Part shown: in pieces, positions 41,349-51,128 of the stretch | Numbering within the stretch: the first letter of the stretch is position 1 | Layout of the letters: each line of letters starts with the position of its first letter | Source: Amycolatopsis solani | GTDB lineage: Bacteria; Actinomycetota; Actinomycetes; Mycobacteriales; Pseudonocardiaceae | DNA: 64,000 nucleotides | Direction: 5' to 3' | Assembly (NCBI RefSeq): GCF_033441515.1 | Contig: NZ_JAWQJT010000001.1 | Location: 1,364,001 to 1,428,000 of the forward strand | Translations under genes and position numbers: made by a program | The notes under the pieces: model-generated | What the model saw: only the letters and a program-made list of their open reading frames with translations | What the model was told of the DNA's origin: nothing | Database searches by the model: none

Positions 41349-42353
41349 ATGGAGATCTGGGTGCTCGGAGCCACGGGCCGGACGGGCCGCGGAATCACCG
41401 CCGAGCTGGTGGCGCGGGGGCTATCGGTCGTCCTGGTCGGCCGCAACCGCGAACAGCTGGCGTCGACCGGCGCGAAGTACGTCGTCGCCGACGGCGTCGA
41501 AGCCATCGCGACCGAGATCCGGCGGCAGCGCCCGGCGGTCGTCGTCAACACGATCGGCGAGTACGCCGCCACGGCCGCGACTCTCGCGCGGGCCTGCCTG
41601 CCCGGCGGGCACTACATCGACCTGGCCGCGGACCTCGTCTCGGTGCGGCGGCTCCTCGACCTGCACGAAGAGGCGCTCGCCGGCGGCAGCACGTTCGTGA
41701 CCGGCGCCGGCTTCGGCGTCCTGGCCACGGAAGCCGTCGTCGCGAAGCTGTGCGAAGGGCGGGACACGCCGAGCCGCGTGCAGGTCGACGCGCTGGCCTC
41801 CGTGGCGTCCGAGGGCGGGACCGTCGGGATCGCACTGGCCGCCAGCATCGTCGACGGCCTGACCGCGGTCTCGGCCAGAGGCGCGAACCCGCGCACCCTC
41901 GTCCTGCCCGACGGCGAGTCGGTGACCGTGGCGAGCATCCCCTCCGGTGAGCTGCTCGCCGCCCAGCGCGCGAGCGGCGCACCGGACGTCACGGTCTTCT
42001 CCGGCCTCGCCCCGACCGCCCCGGCGGTCCGGACCCTGCTCCCGCTCCTCGCGCGGCTGGTGTCCATCCCGGCCGTACGCCGCTTCGCCGTCCGCCGGCT
42101 CGCCGCGGTCCGCACGAAGCCGGCGCCCCGCCCGCGCCCGCACACGTGGGGCCACGCGGTCGTGACCTGGCCGGACGGCACAACGCGCGAAGGCTGGCTC
42201 CGCGCCGACGAGGCCATGGACTTCACCACGGCGGTGGTGGCCGAGGTCGCGTCCCGCCTGTCCCGCGGCGAGGGCAAACCGGGCGCGCACACCCCGGCGT
42301 CGGCACTGGGCGCGGAGGTGGCGGAGGCGGCTGGCGGGACCTTCTTGCTCTAG
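41349..42353 (+). CDS. Saccharopine-dehydrogenase-like NAD(P)-binding protein
   Basis: A 334-residue oxidoreductase-like protein. The N-terminus shows a Rossmann motif GATGRTGRGI with a basic residue pattern (VGRNREQL) that favours NADP. The middle contains AGFGVLATEAVVAKL, seen in the saccharopine-dehydrogenase/trans-acting-enoyl-reductase group. No membrane segment is evident. The substrate is unknown; family members act on lipids or amino acids. GGAGGACGTC precedes the ATG. Expression is probably controlled by the divergent TetR through the dyad upstream. The 3' end overlaps the convergent transglutaminase gene by four bases. Confidence 0.8.
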   Translation: MEIWVLGATGRTGRGITAELVARGLSVVLVGRNREQLASTGAKYVVADGVEAIATEIRRQRPAVVVNTIGEYAATAATLARACLPGGHYIDLAADLVSVRRLLDLHEEALAGGSTFVTGAGFGVLATEAVVAKLCEGRDTPSRVQVDALASVASEGGTVGIALAASIVDGLTAVSARGANPRTLVLPDGESVTVASIPSGELLAAQRASGAPDVTVFSGLAPTAPAVRTLLPLLARLVSIPAVRRFAVRRLAAVRTKPAPRPRPHTWGHAVVTWPDGTTREGWLRADEAMDFTTAVVAEVASRLSRGEGKPGAHTPASALGAEVAEAAGGTFLL

Positions 42354-43192
42354 GCCAGCCGCGTCAGGTGGACCGAGACGTCCAAAGTGGACTGCCCGCC
42401 CCCGGTGAAGATGCCCTTCAACGGCGCCACATCCGCATAGTCCCGGCCCATCGCCACCCACACGTGGCGCGGGCCGACCGGGATGGCGTTCGTCGGGTCG
42501 TACGCCCACCAGCCGCCGGTCCAGACGTCGACCCAGGCGTGCGATTCGCCTTCCACCACCTCGCCGAGCTTCGCGTCCGGTTTCGTGTGCAGGTAGCCCG
42601 ACACGTAGCGGGCCGGGATGCCGATCGCCCGCAGCATCACCAGCGTCACGTGGGCGAAGTCCTGGCAGACGCCTTCGCGTGCCTGCCACGCGTCGGTCGC
42701 CGTCGAGTGGACGCCGGTCGTGCCCGGTTGGTACTTGAGCTGCTTGTTCACCCACTCGCACACCGCCAGCACCGCGTCGGCCGGGTCCAAGCCCGTCCGC
42801 AGCGAGCGGGCCTCGCGGGCCAGGGAGACGTCGCGCGGGGTGTAGTCGGTCGGGGTCAGGTACTCGGTGCGGTGGTCGACGACCGTCTCGGAACGCAGGT
42901 CCCGCCACGACGCCGTGCGGATCGGCTCGGCCTCGTCCGCCGTCTCGACCACCGACGTCGCCAGCACCGTGAACTCCGTGTGCGGCGCGTGCAGGTCGAA
43001 CGACGTCACGACCGTGCCCCAGTAGTCCGTGTACCGGTACGCGCGCGTCGCCGGCGTCGTCTCGATGCGCGTCGCGACCGTCGTCTGGCGGCGGTCCGAC
43101 CGCGGGGTCAGCCGGGCTTCGTTGTACGACTGCGTTGCCGGGGTCGCGTACCGGTAGCCGGTCCGGTGCGCCACGCGCAGCTGCCACGTCAC
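42350..43192 (-). CDS. Transglutaminase-like cysteine peptidase
   Basis: A 280-residue protein with an N-terminal bacterial transglutaminase-like region (LRVAHRTGYRY, then ATQSYNEARLTPRSD) and a transglutaminase core containing the catalytic Cys in REGVCQDFAHVTLVMLRAIGIPARYVSGY, His in SHAWVDVW, and Asp in YDPTNAIPV. It is probably a cytoplasmic peptidase or amide-transfer enzyme. GTG 43192 overlaps the alpha-E gene stop as GTGA. With the upstream ATP-grasp and alpha-E proteins it forms a widely conserved trio thought to make and process an amide-linked peptide; the product is unknown. Confidence 0.9.
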   Translation of the reverse strand: MTWQLRVAHRTGYRYATPATQSYNEARLTPRSDRRQTTVATRIETTPATRAYRYTDYWGTVVTSFDLHAPHTEFTVLATSVVETADEAEPIRTASWRDLRSETVVDHRTEYLTPTDYTPRDVSLAREARSLRTGLDPADAVLAVCEWVNKQLKYQPGTTGVHSTATDAWQAREGVCQDFAHVTLVMLRAIGIPARYVSGYLHTKPDAKLGEVVEGESHAWVDVWTGGWWAYDPTNAIPVGPRHVWVAMGRDYADVAPLKGIFTGGGQSTLDVSVHLTRLA

Positions 43193-44136
43193 AGCGAAAC
43201 CTCCGCACCGCTCCACGCCACCCACGGCGACGTGCTGAAGTACTGCAACGACACCGCTTCGCCGATCTCCTTGATCGTCGTCTGCAACGAGCCGAGCCGC
43301 CGCGGCAGGTCGGTCAGCAGGTCCGACGGGCGGAGGAACTCCAGCTCACTCCGCGCTCGGCCGAGCTGGCGCAGTGCTTCGGACTTCTCGTTGTTGCGCG
43401 CGCCGCCGCCGGGGTCGAGCCGTTGCAGGCACTCCTCCGCCTGGCGCAGCGCGTGGAACACCGAGCGCGGGAACAGCGTGTCGCGCAACAGGAACTGCAC
43501 GACGCGACCGGCGTCGAGCGCCCCTCGGTACGTCCGCAGGTACGTGTCCTGCGCGCCGGCCGAGCGGAGCACCGTGATCCAGCCGGGCGAAGACGCGCGG
43601 TCCGCGACCCGGGACAGCAGCAGCCGCACGACCATGTCGGCGCGTTCGATCGAGCGGCCGAGCACCATGAACAGCCAGCCGTCGTCGCGCGACATCGTCG
43701 AGTCGGCGAGGCCGGCGAACATCGCCGCGCGCTCCTCCACGAACGACAGGAACGCGTGCGGCCCGGCGCGACGCGCGTAGCGCTGCCGGTCGGGGACCGC
43801 GTTCCAGGTCGCGTTCAGGCATTCCCACAGCTCGGTCGAGACGACTTCGCGTGCGCCGCGGGTGTTCTCCCGCGCCGAGTTGATCGAGCCGACGATCGAC
43901 GCCGGGTTGTCCTTCGCGTACGCCACCAGCTCGGTCAGCTTCCAGACGTCGAGGGCCTCCCCGTCCGGGGTGTCGATGCCCAGCACGGCCAGCAGCTGGC
44001 GGCTCGCGTGGTCCGGGTCGACGGTCGCGTCCTCCAGCAGCTGGTGGACCGAGACGTTGAGGATGCGGGAGGTGTCGTCGGCGCGTTCGACGTACCGGCC
44101 GATCCAGTACAGCGACTCCGCGTTGCGGGCCAGCAT
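43189..44136 (-). CDS. Alpha-E domain protein
   Basis: A 315-residue, almost wholly helical alpha-E protein. The start MLARNAESLYWIGRYVERADDTSRILNV is diagnostic, and the later block GRSIERADMVVRLLLSRV repeats the pattern. Proteins of this family are always found beside permuted ATP-grasp and transglutaminase genes, and no enzymatic activity is established; a scaffold or carrier function is suggested. GGGAGG precedes the ATG by five bases. It starts ten bases after the ATP-grasp gene stop. Confidence 0.92.
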   Translation of the reverse strand: MLARNAESLYWIGRYVERADDTSRILNVSVHQLLEDATVDPDHASRQLLAVLGIDTPDGEALDVWKLTELVAYAKDNPASIVGSINSARENTRGAREVVSTELWECLNATWNAVPDRQRYARRAGPHAFLSFVEERAAMFAGLADSTMSRDDGWLFMVLGRSIERADMVVRLLLSRVADRASSPGWITVLRSAGAQDTYLRTYRGALDAGRVVQFLLRDTLFPRSVFHALRQAEECLQRLDPGGGARNNEKSEALRQLGRARSELEFLRPSDLLTDLPRRLGSLQTTIKEIGEAVSLQYFSTSPWVAWSGAEVSL

Positions 44137-44146
44137 CGGAACCTCC

Positions 44147-45805
44147 CTAGCTCTGCTGTTGTTGCTGCTGTTGCTGGGACGAGGTCAGTTCGGGCCCCTG
44201 CTCGGCGACCAATCCGTCCACAGTGGACATCGCGCCGAGCGCGGGCTGCTCCAGCTCCCGCTCGGCCGTCGACGCGCGGGACGCCAGCACCCAGGTGTCC
44301 TTCGAGCCACCGCCCTGTGAGGAGTTGACGACCAGGCTGCCTTCCGGCAGCGCCACCCGCGTCAGCCCGCCGGGCAGCACGAAGATGTCCTTGCCGTCGT
44401 TGACCGCGAACGGCCGCAGGTCGACGTGCCGCGGCGCGAGCCGGTCGTCCACCTTGGCCGGCACGGTCGAGAGCTGGACCACCGGCTGTGCGATCCAGCC
44501 GCGCCGGTTCGCGCGCACCTTCCGCCGCAACGTCGCCAGCTCCGCCGCGGTCGCGTCCGGCCCGAACACGATCCCGTAGCCGCCGGAACCCTCGACCGGC
44601 TTGATCACCAGCTCGTCGAGGTGCGCCATGACGTGGTCGAACTCGTCCGGCAGCCAGCACCGGAAGGTGTCCACATTGGGTAGCAGCGGCTTCTCGTTCA
44701 GGTAGTACTTCACCATCTCCGGCACGTAGGTGTAGACGAGCTTGTCGTCGCCGACACCGTTGCCGATGGCGTTGGCGACCACGACGTTGCCCGCGCGCGC
44801 CGCGTTCTGGATCCCCGCGACGCCGAGCACGGAGTCCGGCCGGTAGTGCACCGGGTCGAGGAACTCGTCGTCGATCCGCCGGTAGACGACGTCGACCTGG
44901 CGCTCGCCCTCGGTGGTCCGCAGGTAGACGACGTTGTCACGGCAGAACATGTCCCGGCCTTCGACCAGCTCGACGCCCATCAGCCGGGCCAGCAGCGAGT
45001 GCTCGAAGTACGCCGAGTTGTGCACGCCGGGCGTGAGCACGACGACCATCGGGTCGGCCACGTTCGCCGCGGCCGCCGCGCGCAGCGCCCGCAGCAGGTG
45101 GGACGCGTAGTCGCCGACCGGGCGCACCCGGTGCTGGGCGAACAGGTCCGGGAAGACCCGGGCCATCGTGCGCCGGTTCTCCATCACGTACGACACCCCG
45201 GACGGGTTGCGGAGGTTGTCCTCCAGCACCCGGAACGTGCCCTCTTCGTCGCGCACCAGGTCCACGCCGGACACGTGGATGCGCACGCCGTTCGGCGGGG
45301 TGATGCCGAACGCCTCCCGGTGGAAGTGCTCGCACGACGTGATCAGCCGCCGCGGCAGGACGCCGTCGCGCAGGATCTGCCGGTCGCCGTAGACGTCGGC
45401 GAGGAACGCCTCGAGCGCGCGGACGCGCTGGGCCACGCCGCGCTCGAGCTTCGTCCACTCGGCGGCCTGGATCACCCGCGGCACCAGGTCCAGCGGGAAC
45501 GGCCGCTCCTGCCCGGACAGCGAGAAGGTGATGCCCTGGTCGACCATCGCCCGGTCCAGCGCCTGCGACCGCGACTGGAGGTCGTGCGCGTCGAGCGCCG
45601 CGATCGACTCGTACAGCGCGCGGTACGGACCGCGGACCGTGCCGTCGCCCGAGAACATCTCGTCGTAGGCGCCCGCGTGCGGCCGATCCGGGGAAAGGTA
45701 GCCCTCGAACCGGTCACCGGGCCGGGTGATCCGGCTGGCCGCCGCCTTCCTCGCGCGTCGACCGGACGGGGGCAGCCGCGGCGGGGTGGCGTTCATGAAC
45801 GACAT
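44147..45805 (-). CDS. Circularly permuted ATP-grasp protein
   Basis: A 552-residue circularly permuted ATP-grasp type 2 enzyme, a predicted peptide/amide ligase. Visible blocks include QGITFSLSGQERPFPLDLVPR, GVRIHVSGVDLVRDEEGTFRVLEDNLRNPSGVSYVMENR, VVVLTPGVHNSAYFEH and VIKPVEGSGGYGIVFG. The last eleven residues are a run of eight glutamines, encoded by CAG/CAA codons, which is unusual in this family. It heads the leftward trio with alpha-E and transglutaminase genes. ATG 45805 and ATG 45796 are both possible starts. Confidence 0.92.
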   Translation of the reverse strand: MSFMNATPPRLPPSGRRARKAAASRITRPGDRFEGYLSPDRPHAGAYDEMFSGDGTVRGPYRALYESIAALDAHDLQSRSQALDRAMVDQGITFSLSGQERPFPLDLVPRVIQAAEWTKLERGVAQRVRALEAFLADVYGDRQILRDGVLPRRLITSCEHFHREAFGITPPNGVRIHVSGVDLVRDEEGTFRVLEDNLRNPSGVSYVMENRRTMARVFPDLFAQHRVRPVGDYASHLLRALRAAAAANVADPMVVVLTPGVHNSAYFEHSLLARLMGVELVEGRDMFCRDNVVYLRTTEGERQVDVVYRRIDDEFLDPVHYRPDSVLGVAGIQNAARAGNVVVANAIGNGVGDDKLVYTYVPEMVKYYLNEKPLLPNVDTFRCWLPDEFDHVMAHLDELVIKPVEGSGGYGIVFGPDATAAELATLRRKVRANRRGWIAQPVVQLSTVPAKVDDRLAPRHVDLRPFAVNDGKDIFVLPGGLTRVALPEGSLVVNSSQGGGSKDTWVLASRASTAERELEQPALGAMSTVDGLVAEQGPELTSSQQQQQQQQS

Positions 45806-45953
45806 CCTGACGCACGTGCCCCTTCGTGCGCGACACTCCCGGCGTGGTGGGTGCGCGGCGAAACGTCGCTGTAACTCGACAGTGCTGTGCTTTGGTATGG
45901 ATGAGTGGCAATATGCGTGCTCTCACGAACTGAGAACTACGAGGAGTGACGAC

Positions 45954-46892
45954 GTGGCCCGAGGAACCCAGCTGAAGGCGATCGCCCTGCTGCCGGCGTT
46001 CGCCCTGGTCGGCTTGACCGTGGCGTGCGGTGCGGGCGGGAGCGGAGCCGGTGACGTCGGCACGAGCAGCTCCGCCGCCGCGCCCGGCACCGGATCGGGT
46101 GACGTGGGCACGGTCGCCAAGGACGACGCGCTCGCCGCCTTGGTCCCCGCCGATGTCAAGTCCGACGGCAAGATCCTGGTCGGGCAGGACCAGAGCTACC
46201 CGCCGAACGAATTCCAGGACAACGGCAAGGCAGCCGGCTTCGACGTCGACCTCGGCACCGCCATCGGGCAGGTGCTCGGCGTGCAGATGGAGTTCCAGAA
46301 CGCTTCGTTCGACGGCATCATCCCCGGCATCGGCTCCAAGAAGTACGAGCTGGCCATGTCGTCGTTCAGCATCACGAGCGAGCGCCTGCAGACGGTCGAC
46401 ATGATCTCGTACTACAAGGCGGGCACGTCGCTGGCCGTGCTGAAGGGCAACCCCGACGGCCTGAAGGCCGACGACCTCTGCGGCAAGAAGGTCGCCGTGC
46501 AGAAGGGCACCACGCAGGTCGAAGACCTCGACAAGAAGAACGCCGCCTGCACCGGCGCCGGCAAGCCGGCCATCGAGATCACGCAGCTGCAGGCCCAGAC
46601 GGACGTCAACCTGGCCCTCACCGCCAAGCGCGTGCAGGCGGAGCTGGCCGACTCCCCGGTCATCGACTACGCGGTCAAGCAGACCAACGGCGCGCTCGAG
46701 GTCGTCGGCGAGCCCTACGACACCGCCCCCTACGGCGTCGTGCTCCCCAAGAACAGCGGTGACTACGGCAAGGCCGTCCAGGGCGCGATCCAGAAGCTGA
46801 TCGACAGCGGCGCGTACAAGAAGATCCTCGACAAGTGGGGCCTGTCCTCGGCCGGTGCGGTCACCAAGTCGGAGCTCAACCCGGCCAGCTGA
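45954..46892 (+). CDS. Amino-acid ABC transporter substrate-binding lipoprotein
   Basis: A 312-residue extracytoplasmic binding protein of the polar amino-acid (glutamate/glutamine) family. The signal peptide ends in a lipobox LTVAC, with Cys at about residue 25, so it should be a lipoprotein. The mature part has [73 protein letters not shown] and the C-terminal YGVVLPKN. The GTG 45954 follows GAGGAG by seven bases. Permease and ATPase genes follow, forming one import operon ending in a clear terminator. Confidence 0.92.
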   Translation: MARGTQLKAIALLPAFALVGLTVACGAGGSGAGDVGTSSSAAAPGTGSGDVGTVAKDDALAALVPADVKSDGKILVGQDQSYPPNEFQDNGKAAGFDVDLGTAIGQVLGVQMEFQNASFDGIIPGIGSKKYELAMSSFSITSERLQTVDMISYYKAGTSLAVLKGNPDGLKADDLCGKKVAVQKGTTQVEDLDKKNAACTGAGKPAIEITQLQAQTDVNLALTAKRVQAELADSPVIDYAVKQTNGALEVVGEPYDTAPYGVVLPKNSGDYGKAVQGAIQKLIDSGAYKKILDKWGLSSAGAVTKSELNPAS

Positions 46893-46909
46893 GTTAGGAC
46901 GTAGTTCGC

Positions 46910-47845
46910 GTGTCCAGTTCTTCCGAGGCGCCTCCGAGCGAGGCGCCTGCCGAAGCCGAGCCCATCAAGGCCGTCCCGGTGCGCCACTACGGGCGCTGGG
47001 TGGCCGGGGTGATCATCGTCTTCCTGGCGTTCATCGTGGTCCGCAGCGTGATCACGAACGACGCGCTGCAGTGGCCGGTCGTCGGGGACTACCTCTTCGA
47101 CGACCGGATCCTGCGCGGCCTGCAGAACACGCTGATCCTGACGGTGATCTCGATGCTGATCGGGATCGTCGGCGGGATCCTGCTGGCCGTCATGCGCCTG
47201 TCCCCCAACCCGCTGACCTCGGGTGCGGCGTCGATCTACATCTGGCTGTTCCGGGGCACGCCGCTGATCACGCAGCTGATCATCTGGAACTTCCTCGGTC
47301 TCGCCTACTCCCGGATCGGCCTGGGCATCCCGTTCGGGCCGACCTTCGTCAGCTGGGACACCAACCTGCTGATCACGCAGTTCACGGCGTCGCTGCTCGG
47401 CCTCGGCCTCAACGAAGCCGCGTACATGGCGGAGATCGTGCGCGGTGGCATCCAGTCGGTCGACTCCGGCCAGCTGGAGGCGGCGAGCGCGCTCGGCATG
47501 AACCGCACCAAGACCCTGCGGCGGATCATCCTGCCGCAGGCGATGCGGGTGATCATCCCGCCGACCGGCAACGAGACGATCTCGATGCTCAAGACGACGT
47601 CGCTGGTCGTGGCGATCGGGTACTTCGAGCTGATGGTCGCGGCGCAGACCATCTACTCGCAGAACCTGAAGACGGTGCCGCTGCTCATCGTGGCCGCGCT
47701 CTGGTACCTGTTCATGACTTCGGTGCTGACGCTGGTCCAGATGCAGATCGAGAAGCGGTTCTCGCGCGGTACCTCGCGGGGCGTGGTCCAGCGGGCCGGC
47801 TGGCGATCGAGGATCTTCAGCCGGGGTGGAGGGAACGTCACATGA
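46910..47845 (+). CDS. Amino-acid ABC transporter permease
   Basis: A 311-residue membrane permease (HisM/GlnP type). After a 30-residue acidic N-terminus there are hydrophobic helices near residues 32-50, 78-105 and others. The permease signature is seen as [50 protein letters not shown]. It couples to the ATPase through this EAA loop. One permease gene only, so a homodimer is likely. GTG start 46910; its last four bases overlap the ATPase start codon. Confidence 0.92.
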   Translation: MSSSSEAPPSEAPAEAEPIKAVPVRHYGRWVAGVIIVFLAFIVVRSVITNDALQWPVVGDYLFDDRILRGLQNTLILTVISMLIGIVGGILLAVMRLSPNPLTSGAASIYIWLFRGTPLITQLIIWNFLGLAYSRIGLGIPFGPTFVSWDTNLLITQFTASLLGLGLNEAAYMAEIVRGGIQSVDSGQLEAASALGMNRTKTLRRIILPQAMRVIIPPTGNETISMLKTTSLVVAIGYFELMVAAQTIYSQNLKTVPLLIVAALWYLFMTSVLTLVQMQIEKRFSRGTSRGVVQRAGWRSRIFSRGGGNVT

Positions 47846-48615
47846 CCCCCGTGGTGTCCGCGCAGCGGATCTGCAAGAGCTTCGGCAGCGTCGACGTCCT
47901 CAAGGGCATCGACCTCGAAGTGCACGAACGCGAGGTGCTCTGCCTGATCGGGCCGTCCGGCTCGGGCAAGTCGACGCTCCTGCGTTGCATCAACCACCTC
48001 GAGAAGATCGACGCCGGCCGGCTGTACGTCGACGGCGTGCTGGTCGGCTACAAGCAGCGCGGTGACAAGCTGCACGAGCTGCGCGAGAAAGAGGTCGCGC
48101 ACCAGCGCAAGGACATCGGCATGGTGTTCCAGCGCTTCAACCTCTTCCCGCACATGACGGCGCTCGAGAACGTCATGGAGGCGCCGATCCAGGTGCGTCG
48201 CGAGCCGAAGGCCCAGGTGCGCCAGCGCGCGCTCGAGCTGCTCGACCGCGTCGGCCTCGGCGACAAGGCGAAGAACTACCCGTCGCAGCTGTCCGGTGGG
48301 CAGCAGCAGCGCGTCGCGATCGCGCGGGCGCTGGCGATGCAGCCGAAGCTGATGCTGTTCGACGAACCGACGTCCGCGCTGGACCCGGAGCTCGTCGGCG
48401 ACGTCCTGGGCGTGATGAAGCAGCTCGCCAAGGACGGCATGACCATGGTCGTCGTCACGCACGAGATGCAGTTCGCGCGCGAGGTGGCGGACAAGGTGCT
48501 GTTCATGGACGGCGGCGTCGTCGTCGAAGAGGGTCCGCCCGACCAGGTCATCGGCAGCCCGCGCGAGGAGCGGACCAAGTCGTTCCTGGCGCGGGTGCTT
48601 AACCCGAACGCCTGA
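47842..48615 (+). CDS. Amino-acid ABC transporter ATP-binding protein
   Basis: A 257-residue ATPase (GlnQ type). Walker [11 protein letters not shown]-loop [18 protein letters not shown], signature [15 protein letters not shown], Walker [16 protein letters not shown] and the H-loop [10 protein letters not shown] are all present. It energises uptake through the permease and binding protein encoded just upstream. ATG 47842 overlaps the permease stop by four bases. The operon ends at the hairpin at 48626-48655. Confidence 0.95.
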   Translation: MTPVVSAQRICKSFGSVDVLKGIDLEVHEREVLCLIGPSGSGKSTLLRCINHLEKIDAGRLYVDGVLVGYKQRGDKLHELREKEVAHQRKDIGMVFQRFNLFPHMTALENVMEAPIQVRREPKAQVRQRALELLDRVGLGDKAKNYPSQLSGGQQQRVAIARALAMQPKLMLFDEPTSALDPELVGDVLGVMKQLAKDGMTMVVVTHEMQFAREVADKVLFMDGGVVVEEGPPDQVIGSPREERTKSFLARVLNPNA

Positions 48616-48625
48616 GGCGCCCGGC

Positions 48626-48655
48626 TGGGGCGGCCGGTTCCTGCCGACCGCCCCA
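48626..48655 (+). terminator. Terminator of the amino-acid importer operon
   Basis: Arms TGGGGCGG (48626-48633) and CCGCCCCA (48648-48655) with a 14-base loop, followed within ten bases by TTTTC. It lies 11 bases after the ATPase stop codon. Confidence 0.8.
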
Positions 48656-48709
48656 CCGGCGCGTTTTCGTCCATTACCCTCGGGGAGTACGACTTCTGGG
48701 GGAGGACGA

Positions 48710-51082
48710 TTGCCGGGATTCCGACGCGGCGCTCCTCGGGAACCGAACGGGGAGGTGGGCCCGGCCGTGACGACCGAAAGCGTGCTGCCGCCGCTCGACC
48801 CCTTCGCCGGGATCCCCGACAAGCGCTACGAGGTCAAGGCCGCCGAACTGCTGAAACCCGGCAACGCCGGGCTGATGCGCTGGCGGCGTCAGGCCACCAA
48901 CGCCCCGATCGTGTACGTCGAAGACGCCTACATCACCGGCACGCTCGACCTGCGGGCCGCGGACCTCAAGTACCTGTTCCGGTTCGAGCGCTGCCGGTTC
49001 GAAAACCCGCCGGACGTGCGCGAGGCGAACCTGCTCGGGCTCGTGTTCCGGAAGTGCTGGCTGCCCGGGCTCAAGGCCCGCAACATGCGCAGCCGCAACG
49101 ACGTCCGGCTGATCCGCTGCGTCGTGCAGGTCGACGGCGCCGACCGCGAGATCGAAGAGACCACAGTCCAGCGCGGCGACGACCGCGAACGCGGCATGCC
49201 GAACGCCGCGGTCAACCTCACCGACGCGGTGATCGAGGGGTCGATGGTGCTCACCCGCACCGTCATCTCGCACCCGCACGGCAAGGCGATCCAGGCCGAC
49301 CGGCTGGTGCTGACCGGCGCGCTGCTGGCCTACCGGATGGTCGCGAACGGCGAAGTCCGGCTCCCCGGTGTGCGGACCGGCGGTAACGTCAACTTCTCCG
49401 GCGCCACGCTGAACAACCCGGACGGCTTCGCGCTCAACGGCAACGGCCTGCACATCGGCGGGAGCCTGCTGTGCGAGGTCGACAACTACGGGCCCGCCAG
49501 CCAGCGGAAGCGGTTCTCCGCCACCGGCATCATGTACCTGCCGAGCGCCACCGTCGCCAGCGACATCGTGTTGCGCGAGGCGAAGCTGACGGTGTCGCAG
49601 CACGGCCCGATCGCGGTCGACGCGTGGAAGTCCAACGACCCGTACCTGGACCCGCGCCCGGCGCTGGTCTTCGACCGGATGCGCGTGGACGGGAACGTCG
49701 AGCTCTCGGACGGCCTGCACGCGCTGGGCACGCTGCGCATGGTCAACGCCCGCATCGGCGGCTCGCTGCGGCTGGCCGGCGCTGAGGTGCGGGTCGAGCG
49801 CGGCAAGTCGCAGCCGTACTACGACCGCGCGTTGCACCTCGACGGCACCGAGATCGGCGGTGACATCGAGGCGACGAGCCTGCGCGTGCCCGCCGGGCAG
49901 CTGCGGCTGGCCGACGTCACGATCGGCGGCAACTTCCTGGCGTGGAACTCGATGTTCCGTCACCCGGGCCGGGACGTGTTTTCGGCGCGCCGCTCGAAGA
50001 TCGCGGGCAACTTCCAGCTGACCGACGCCGCGATCCAGGGCACGCTGCGGCTGCAGGGCGTCGAGGTCGGCGGGTCGATCAACTTGGCGGGCACCCAGCT
50101 CACCGACCCCGGCATGCGCGCGACCAGCAGTTTTTCGCTCGACGTCCGCACCGGCCGGATCGGCCGCGACCTGACGCTGCGGGACAACAACGGCCGCCCG
50201 TTCGCGGCCGCGGGCGGCGTCAACCTCGACGGCGCGCAGGTCGCCCGGCGGGTGGACCTGCGGGGGTCGGAGCTGGGGTCGCTGCCGCCGTTCGCGGTGG
50301 CGCTCGACGCGGGCGACGTCGCGGCGGACGAGTTCATCTTCACGCCGAACCGCGAACCGCAGGGCCGGATCGTGCTGCGCCGCGCGCACTGCGGAACGCT
50401 GAGCGACAACGAGGAGTTCTGGGCGGCGACCGCGGGCATCGAGCTGGAGGACTTCCGCTACGACGCGCTGAAGGACGGCATCCCGCTCGACGACGACAAG
50501 GCCCTCGACCACCGCATCGAGCTCCTGCGCAAGGCGATGCGCGGCTACCGGCCCGGCCCGTACGACCAGCTGGCGCACATGCTCCGCGCGGCGGGCAACG
50601 AAGAGCACGCCTCGACGGTGGCCCTGCGCAAGCAGCAGTTCCGCTACGAGGCACTGGCCCGTGGCTTCAAGTTCTTCGGCCCGGGCGTCCGGCTGTGGAG
50701 CTGGCTGCAGCGTTCGATGGTCGGCTACGGCTACCGCCCGGTCCGCGCGCTCGGCTGGCTGCTGATGCTGCTGGTGCTCGGCAGCCTGTGGTTCGGCTTG
50801 GGAACGGACGACTGCGTGAACTGGCCGGCGACCGACCAGGCCCACCAGATCATCGCGAACGGGCGCCGCTGCGTGGTGAACCAGCAGGACACGGGGCTGC
50901 AGTGGAACCCGGTGATCTACACGGCGGACCTGTTGGTGCCGATCGTGGACTTCGGCAACAAGAGCCGCTGGTACATGCACGGAACGGACAACTGGGTGGC
51001 CGCGGGCTTCACGGCATCGGGCTGGATCCTGGCCACCACGGTGGCGGCGGGCGTGAGCCGCATGCTGCGGCGCGACAACTGA
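48710..51082 (+). CDS. Large beta-helix-type membrane protein
   Basis: A 790-residue protein. Residues 60-560 are made of irregular repeats with alternating hydrophobic strands and turns (for example GTLDLRAADLKYLFRFERCRF, NLTDAVIEGSMVLTRTVI, VRLPGVRTGGNVNFSGATL), suggesting a long right-handed beta helix like pentapeptide or bactofilin-type proteins. The C-terminal 150 residues contain a helical stretch and two hydrophobic segments (about 682-700 and 755-775) with a Cys-containing loop between them. The TTG start at 48710 is supported by GGGGGAGGA immediately upstream; GTG 48767 is an alternative. Often annotated simply as oxidoreductase in actinobacteria, without visible cofactor motif. Function unknown. 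Confidence 0.72.
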   Translation: MPGFRRGAPREPNGEVGPAVTTESVLPPLDPFAGIPDKRYEVKAAELLKPGNAGLMRWRRQATNAPIVYVEDAYITGTLDLRAADLKYLFRFERCRFENPPDVREANLLGLVFRKCWLPGLKARNMRSRNDVRLIRCVVQVDGADREIEETTVQRGDDRERGMPNAAVNLTDAVIEGSMVLTRTVISHPHGKAIQADRLVLTGALLAYRMVANGEVRLPGVRTGGNVNFSGATLNNPDGFALNGNGLHIGGSLLCEVDNYGPASQRKRFSATGIMYLPSATVASDIVLREAKLTVSQHGPIAVDAWKSNDPYLDPRPALVFDRMRVDGNVELSDGLHALGTLRMVNARIGGSLRLAGAEVRVERGKSQPYYDRALHLDGTEIGGDIEATSLRVPAGQLRLADVTIGGNFLAWNSMFRHPGRDVFSARRSKIAGNFQLTDAAIQGTLRLQGVEVGGSINLAGTQLTDPGMRATSSFSLDVRTGRIGRDLTLRDNNGRPFAAAGGVNLDGAQVARRVDLRGSELGSLPPFAVALDAGDVAADEFIFTPNREPQGRIVLRRAHCGTLSDNEEFWAATAGIELEDFRYDALKDGIPLDDDKALDHRIELLRKAMRGYRPGPYDQLAHMLRAAGNEEHASTVALRKQQFRYEALARGFKFFGPGVRLWSWLQRSMVGYGYRPVRALGWLLMLLVLGSLWFGLGTDDCVNWPATDQAHQIIANGRRCVVNQQDTGLQWNPVIYTADLLVPIVDFGNKSRWYMHGTDNWVAAGFTASGWILATTVAAGVSRMLRRDN

Positions 51083-51090
51083 GGGAATCT

Positions 51091-51109
51091 GACATACCCT
51101 CGGTATGTC
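51091..51109 (+). promoter_or_regulatory. Operator-like palindrome before the SRPBCC gene
   Basis: GACATACC and GGTATGTC flank the 3-base spacer CTC. It ends 19 bases before the preferred TTG start of the SRPBCC gene and overlaps an in-frame ATG, which argues against that ATG as the start. Alternatively it terminates the upstream gene. Confidence 0.55.
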
Positions 51110-51128
51110 CCTCAGTGTGGAGGTCCCC

